Shown piece by piece: positions 7,211-10,299 of a DNA stretch of 10,299 bases. The translations under genes and the position numbers were made by a program. Under the pieces are notes generated by a model. It ran no database searches and was not told where the DNA came from. It saw only the letters and a program-made list of their open reading frames with translations. Position 1 is the first letter of the stretch, and each line of letters begins with the position of its first letter. The DNA is from CAZAJS01 sp964485635 (GTDB lineage: Bacteria > Pseudomonadota > Gammaproteobacteria > Francisellales > Francisellaceae): positions 1 through 10,299 of the forward strand of contig CAZAJS010000040.1 in assembly GCA_964485635.1 (NCBI GenBank), read 5' to 3'.

Positions 7211-8988
7211 ATCGATAGTCCAATACTGATATCAAAGCGCCAGCGATTAGTGGTTTGCCCCATTGTTCTTGATAGAAATAAATTAATAGGGCCGATTGGT
7301 GTTTTATAAGAAACACCAATGCCGCCTGCTTTTAAAATTGGTGTGTTTTTAAAATTAAATTGGTTTGTTGCATTACCAAGATTATAATACATAGAAGCAC
7401 TTAAATTTCCATAAATGCGTTGTTCAAATCCACCTAAAAAGGTAGCAATATATTTTCCGCCAATCACTTTACCATCTTTTCTAGGGCCTTGGCTAAAGAA
7501 ATTATACCCTAATAAGTTATTCATTCCTCCGGCATAAAATCGTAAACTAGGAGGTAGTTTTGTAATATCATTTGTATTAGTTGCACCAAGTTTGGTAAAG
7601 AAAAATAATCGATTCCACTCAGGATTTATAGGCAGAGAAATTGCTGTATTCATTTCATCTCGAATAAAAGCTTGTGATGAAAGTATATTTCCAGGTGTCA
7701 TTTGGAATGAATTGTTCCAAGTAAAACCTCGAGGCCAAAAATGCGTATCATCCATATAACGGAATAAAAGTTGGTTAGCACCTACTAGGAAATTTCCTTG
7801 ACCACTAATTTTTTCATCAATATCGGCATTGCTTCCAGTATCATAGCGTGATAAAACGCTTTTAATACTGAATGTCGTTCGCAAATTAGGTGAGACCTGA
7901 TGGGTCCAATTTGCGCTAATATCTGTATAGCGCTCCTCAAAAGAAACTGTGTCTAAAAAGGTTTGTTGAGCACCTAGAGACCAATGATCCGTATTTGGAT
8001 GATTGCCTGGAATTGTATAAGTGCCATTGAAAGTTGTTCTAACTGGCGATAATACAGTATTCAATCCGAGCGTGTGGCCTGTGGGGGTTAAGTGTTTAAA
8101 TTGAGTCCCTAAAATAAGGGTGGCCCCCTGAAAAGTAGAAAAACCAATTCCTGATGTATAATGTCTGGCATAATCAGAAGTAAGTAATAATTCTAAATCA
8201 ATTGTATAATTACTTTTATTACGATTTTCTATGTCAGGATAAAGCTGTACAGAGGCAAAATCATCGCTTTCTTGTAGGTTTTTAATCGACTTGTTTAACT
8301 TATTTTCTGAAAAAAAATCCCCGTCATTAATATTCAAAAAGCGCCATATAAATTCAGGGTCATACTCATAACGGTGTTGCGTTAAATGAATTTTGCCAAC
8401 TTTGTAACGGAGATTTGGCTGGACTGTAAGATTCACTGTTGCTGAATGATTAGCAAGGTTAACTTGGATATTTTTATCGCTAATTTCTCCATCAAAAAAA
8501 CCGTACTTATAATGAGTTTTTTTAATTTTATCTAATAATTCATTATAAGCAGATTGGGTTAAAATATCACCTTGATTTAAAATTGTTTGATTTTTCAATG
8601 GGGTAAATATAGGGTTGTTATGATTAGGCCCCTGAAAGGTTAAATGGACTGCTTTAATAATGACTGGCTGATTTAAATTAATATTAAAAGTTGCGATCCA
8701 GTGATTTGAGTCTTTCTCAAGTGAGCCATCAACACTTGGGTTATAATACCCATAAGGTTGAATGAGTCGTTTTATTTGATTAAGTGAGCGTTGATATAAA
8801 AGACTGATATTATCATTTGGTTGATCAGCCGCTGTTGTTAACGCAATATTATTAATAATTGATTGACGGATCGAATCAGACTTGATGCCATGGATCTGGA
8901 TATCAATATTTTGCGTTTTTTCAGCTGATGCTAAAGAGCATGTCAACAGAAGAATCAAAGCGACAATAAGTGATTGAAATAATTTCAA
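7207..8988 (-). CDS. tamA: Outer-membrane Omp85-family protein TamA
   Basis: TamA is an Omp85/BamA-superfamily barrel that partners TamB. This 593-residue protein (E. coli TamA 577) has a signal peptide cleaved near SLASA-EK (22/23), about three POTRA domains (roughly 27-107, 107-190 and 190-268) and a barrel from about 272. POTRA1 contains IQPYGYYNPSV, like E. coli TamA LQPFGYYQPTI. The barrel end contains PPSLRFYAGG, GGIGVSYKTPIGPINL and a closing strand WRFDISIGLSI. Oddly, the loop-6 VRGY motif reads LLGY (Leu493 for Arg), and the conserved barrel Asp reads Asn536 in YYNLG; Glu522 is kept. The start is TTG with no visible Shine-Dalgarno. An ATG at 9003-9001 is in frame but meets TGA after three codons. 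The complete signal peptide from the TTG supports this start. Confidence 0.93.
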   Translation of the reverse strand: MKLFQSLIVALILLLTCSLASAEKTQNIDIQIHGIKSDSIRQSIINNIALTTAADQPNDNISLLYQRSLNQIKRLIQPYGYYNPSVDGSLEKDSNHWIATFNINLNQPVIIKAVHLTFQGPNHNNPIFTPLKNQTILNQGDILTQSAYNELLDKIKKTHYKYGFFDGEISDKNIQVNLANHSATVNLTVQPNLRYKVGKIHLTQHRYEYDPEFIWRFLNINDGDFFSENKLNKSIKNLQESDDFASVQLYPDIENRNKSNYTIDLELLLTSDYARHYTSGIGFSTFQGATLILGTQFKHLTPTGHTLGLNTVLSPVRTTFNGTYTIPGNHPNTDHWSLGAQQTFLDTVSFEERYTDISANWTHQVSPNLRTTFSIKSVLSRYDTGSNADIDEKISGQGNFLVGANQLLFRYMDDTHFWPRGFTWNNSFQMTPGNILSSQAFIRDEMNTAISLPINPEWNRLFFFTKLGATNTNDITKLPPSLRFYAGGMNNLLGYNFFSQGPRKDGKVIGGKYIATFLGGFEQRIYGNLSASMYYNLGNATNQFNFKNTPILKAGGIGVSYKTPIGPINLFLSRTMGQTTNRWRFDISIGLSI

Positions 8989-9067
8989 GATTCAAACAAA
9001 CATATGATTGTGCTAAATTGTTTGCTATTATAACGATAAATCAGCTGTAAGCGAATATAAATTTTAA
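8989..9067. promoter_or_regulatory. Divergent tamA/tadA intergenic region
   Basis: These 79 bp must hold promoters for both divergent units. On the minus strand a perfect TATAAT (9032-9027) could serve tamA, giving a start near 9020 and a leader of about 32 nt. The hexamer 17 bp upstream (TTCGCT, 9055-9050) is a poor -35. For tadA, candidate -10 sequences such as TATTAT (9026-9031) and TATAAA (9056-9061) lack a convincing -35. No Shine-Dalgarno precedes either start. Confidence 0.4.
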
Positions 9068-9532
9068 ATGTATGATGATCATGAATATTGGATGCAGATA
9101 GCATTAGAACAAGCATCTATAGCTGGACAAAAAGATGAAGTTCCGGTAGGTGCGATCATTGTTTATCAAAACCAAATTATCGGAACAGGTCACAACCAGC
9201 CTATTTCAGCGTGTGATCCAACCGCCCATGCTGAAATTGTTGCAATAAGACAGGCAGCTAATTATCTTGGCAATTATCGTTTAAATAATGCTGATTTATA
9301 TGTGACACTTGAGCCATGTTTAATGTGCCTTGGTGCCATAATACATGCACGGATTAATCAATTAATTTTTGGTGCACATGATCCTAAAACAGGTGTGATT
9401 GATTCACAAGCACAATTACATCAAACTGAATTTTTAAATCATCGTATTAAAACGCAAGGAAATATTTGTGCCAGTCAAAGTCAAACTTTATTGAAAAATT
9501 TTTTTAAAGCAAAACGCCAAAAAAAACGTTAG
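9068..9532 (+). CDS. tadA: tRNA-specific adenosine deaminase TadA
   Basis: TadA converts adenosine 34 to inosine in the anticodon of tRNA-Arg(ACG), so that one tRNA reads CGU, CGC and CGA; it is normally essential. The 154-residue protein has the cytidine/deoxycytidylate deaminase fold with all zinc and catalytic residues: H54-A-E56 in PTAHAE, and P83-C84-L-M-C87. The start HEYWMQIALEQ matches E. coli TadA HEYWMRHAL, and the middle NYRLNNADLYVTLEPC is nearly family consensus. NHRI and the basic tail FFKAKRQKKR correspond to the C-terminal helix that helps bind tRNA. ATG 9068 gives the family-typical N-terminus, although no Shine-Dalgarno precedes it. ddl follows on the same strand after 31 bp with no terminator between, so the two are probably cotranscribed. 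Confidence 0.96.
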   Translation: MYDDHEYWMQIALEQASIAGQKDEVPVGAIIVYQNQIIGTGHNQPISACDPTAHAEIVAIRQAANYLGNYRLNNADLYVTLEPCLMCLGAIIHARINQLIFGAHDPKTGVIDSQAQLHQTEFLNHRIKTQGNICASQSQTLLKNFFKAKRQKKR

Positions 9533-9563
9533 AATGCTTACTACGAATATAGGTTAATAGGTA

Positions 9564-10299
9564 ATGAATCAAGTGCAATTGAATCAAATGACAGTTGCTA
9601 TTATTTTTGGTGGTGACTCACCAGAGCGATTAATTTCTTGTCAATCTGCTCAGGCAGTTGAACGTGCATTAAGACAGTTAGGGTGTCATGTTATTCAAAT
9701 TGATCAAAGCAAATCAGCCTTAGTCGAAATATTAACCAGTAAACGGCATATCATTGATGTTTGTTTTATCGCCTGCCATGGTGCAGATGGTGAGGATGGT
9801 CATGTGCAGGCATTATTAGATTTATTAGAAATCCCTTATACCGGTAGTCGGTTTGATGCCTGTGCATTAGCTATGAATAAAATGATGAGTAAAATGGTTT
9901 GGCAAACAGCAGGCTTGAGCTCACCTAAGGCACAATGGTTAAACACTCCAGATAGTTCGTTAGTCAATGTAGCATATCCAGCTGTGATAAAACCTATTAA
10001 CCAAGGTTCAAGTGTTGGTGTCGTTAAAGTTGAAACACCGGAAGAAGTCCCCGCAGGGTGGCATGAAGCTTCTGAATATGGACCAGTAATGATTGAGTCA
10101 TGGATCCAAGGGAATGAATTAACCGTTGCTATTGTTGGTAACACCCCGTTACCTGTTGTTAAAATTGTCCCATCTGGCGCTTTTTATGACTATCAATCAA
10201 AATATCAAACGCCTAGTACTTATTATTGTCCAAGTGGACTAACAAAAGAGCAAACGAGCGAAATTCAACAAATAGCCTTAATGGCCTTTATGGCTATTG
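9564..10299 (+). CDS. ddl: D-alanine--D-alanine ligase (DdlB type), 3' end beyond window
   Basis: Ddl joins two D-alanines with ATP in the cytoplasm to give the D-Ala-D-Ala end of the peptidoglycan precursor. The first 245 residues are present, of about 300 expected. ATP-grasp and substrate features are visible: GGDSPER (E21, equivalent to E. coli DdlB Glu15), ACHGADGEDG (H72), K106 in MNKMMSK, K143 and GSSVG (148-152) in the ATP-binding part, and FYDYQSKY with K213 and Y214 (E. coli Lys215 and Tyr216). The residue after ER, usually Glu or Asp (EREVS, EHDVS), is Leu23 here (ERLIS). The conserved MDK is MNK. ATG 9564 is chosen because it is first and has a loose AGG about 10 nt upstream; ATG 9588 is also possible. 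The gene follows tadA rather than murC or murB, its usual upstream neighbours in the dcw cluster. Confidence 0.95.
   Translation, partial: MNQVQLNQMTVAIIFGGDSPERLISCQSAQAVERALRQLGCHVIQIDQSKSALVEILTSKRHIIDVCFIACHGADGEDGHVQALLDLLEIPYTGSRFDACALAMNKMMSKMVWQTAGLSSPKAQWLNTPDSSLVNVAYPAVIKPINQGSSVGVVKVETPEEVPAGWHEASEYGPVMIESWIQGNELTVAIVGNTPLPVVKIVPSGAFYDYQSKYQTPSTYYCPSGLTKEQTSEIQQIALMAFMAI

Noticed and set aside
8935..8988. TamA as a lipoprotein because of LLLTCS in the signal peptide
   Set aside because: Thr before Cys is not a normal lipobox residue, a regular SLASA cleavage site follows, and Omp85 barrels are not lipoproteins of this kind.
9836..10144. A 102-codon minus-strand open frame inside ddl
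   Set aside because: The opposite strand encodes continuous conserved Ddl motifs; the minus-strand product matches nothing recognisable.
1..10299. FtsK-orienting KOPS octamers (GGGNAGGG)
   Set aside because: I saw no exact match by eye, only near misses such as TGGCAGGG near 1740; one AT-rich window says nothing about genome-wide KOPS use.
1..10299. A novel defence, secretion or biosynthetic system
   Set aside because: All long genes are recognisable housekeeping families; no cluster of unknown genes, CRISPR repeats, integrase or toxin-antitoxin pair is visible.

Overview
The window is an AT-rich chromosomal stretch from a diderm bacterium. FtsK-LolA linkage, a TamA-TamB pair, TadA and a DdlB-type ligase together point to a gammaproteobacterium. 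Composition and the Ddl sequence (GGDSPER start, and a stretch ending in MIESW) recall low-GC lineages such as Francisella, Piscirickettsia or related Thiotrichales. This placement is from memory of family sequences and has not been searched.

Layout. A short leader with a good sigma70-type promoter (94-122) precedes ftsK (173-2755), a DNA translocase. lolA (2760-3392), a periplasmic lipoprotein carrier, follows at once, with its ribosome binding site inside the end of ftsK. A 491-bp gap comes next, and it holds a decayed piece of an IS5-family transposase (about 3647-3811). tamB (3884-7210) and tamA (7207-8988) lie on the minus strand, converging on lolA, and overlap by 4 bp in an ATGA junction. 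A 79-bp divergent region separates tamA from tadA (9068-9532), the tRNA adenosine deaminase. ddl (9564 to the window edge), a D-alanine-D-alanine ligase, follows 31 bp later and is cut by the window end.

Function. Most of the window is cell-envelope and division housekeeping. FtsK couples septation to chromosome segregation, LolA and TamA/TamB build and maintain the outer membrane, and Ddl makes a peptidoglycan precursor. TadA is a translation gene that happens to sit among them. I see no defence system, CRISPR array, integrase, tRNA gene or novel accessory system.

The points most worth checking are a double substitution in TamA at the normally paired Arg/Asp of the Omp85 barrel lock, the unannotated transposase scar, a Glu-to-Leu change in the Ddl N-terminal signature, the odd TTG start of tamA beside an upstream ATG-stop, and the ftsK start, which the promoter position places at 173.
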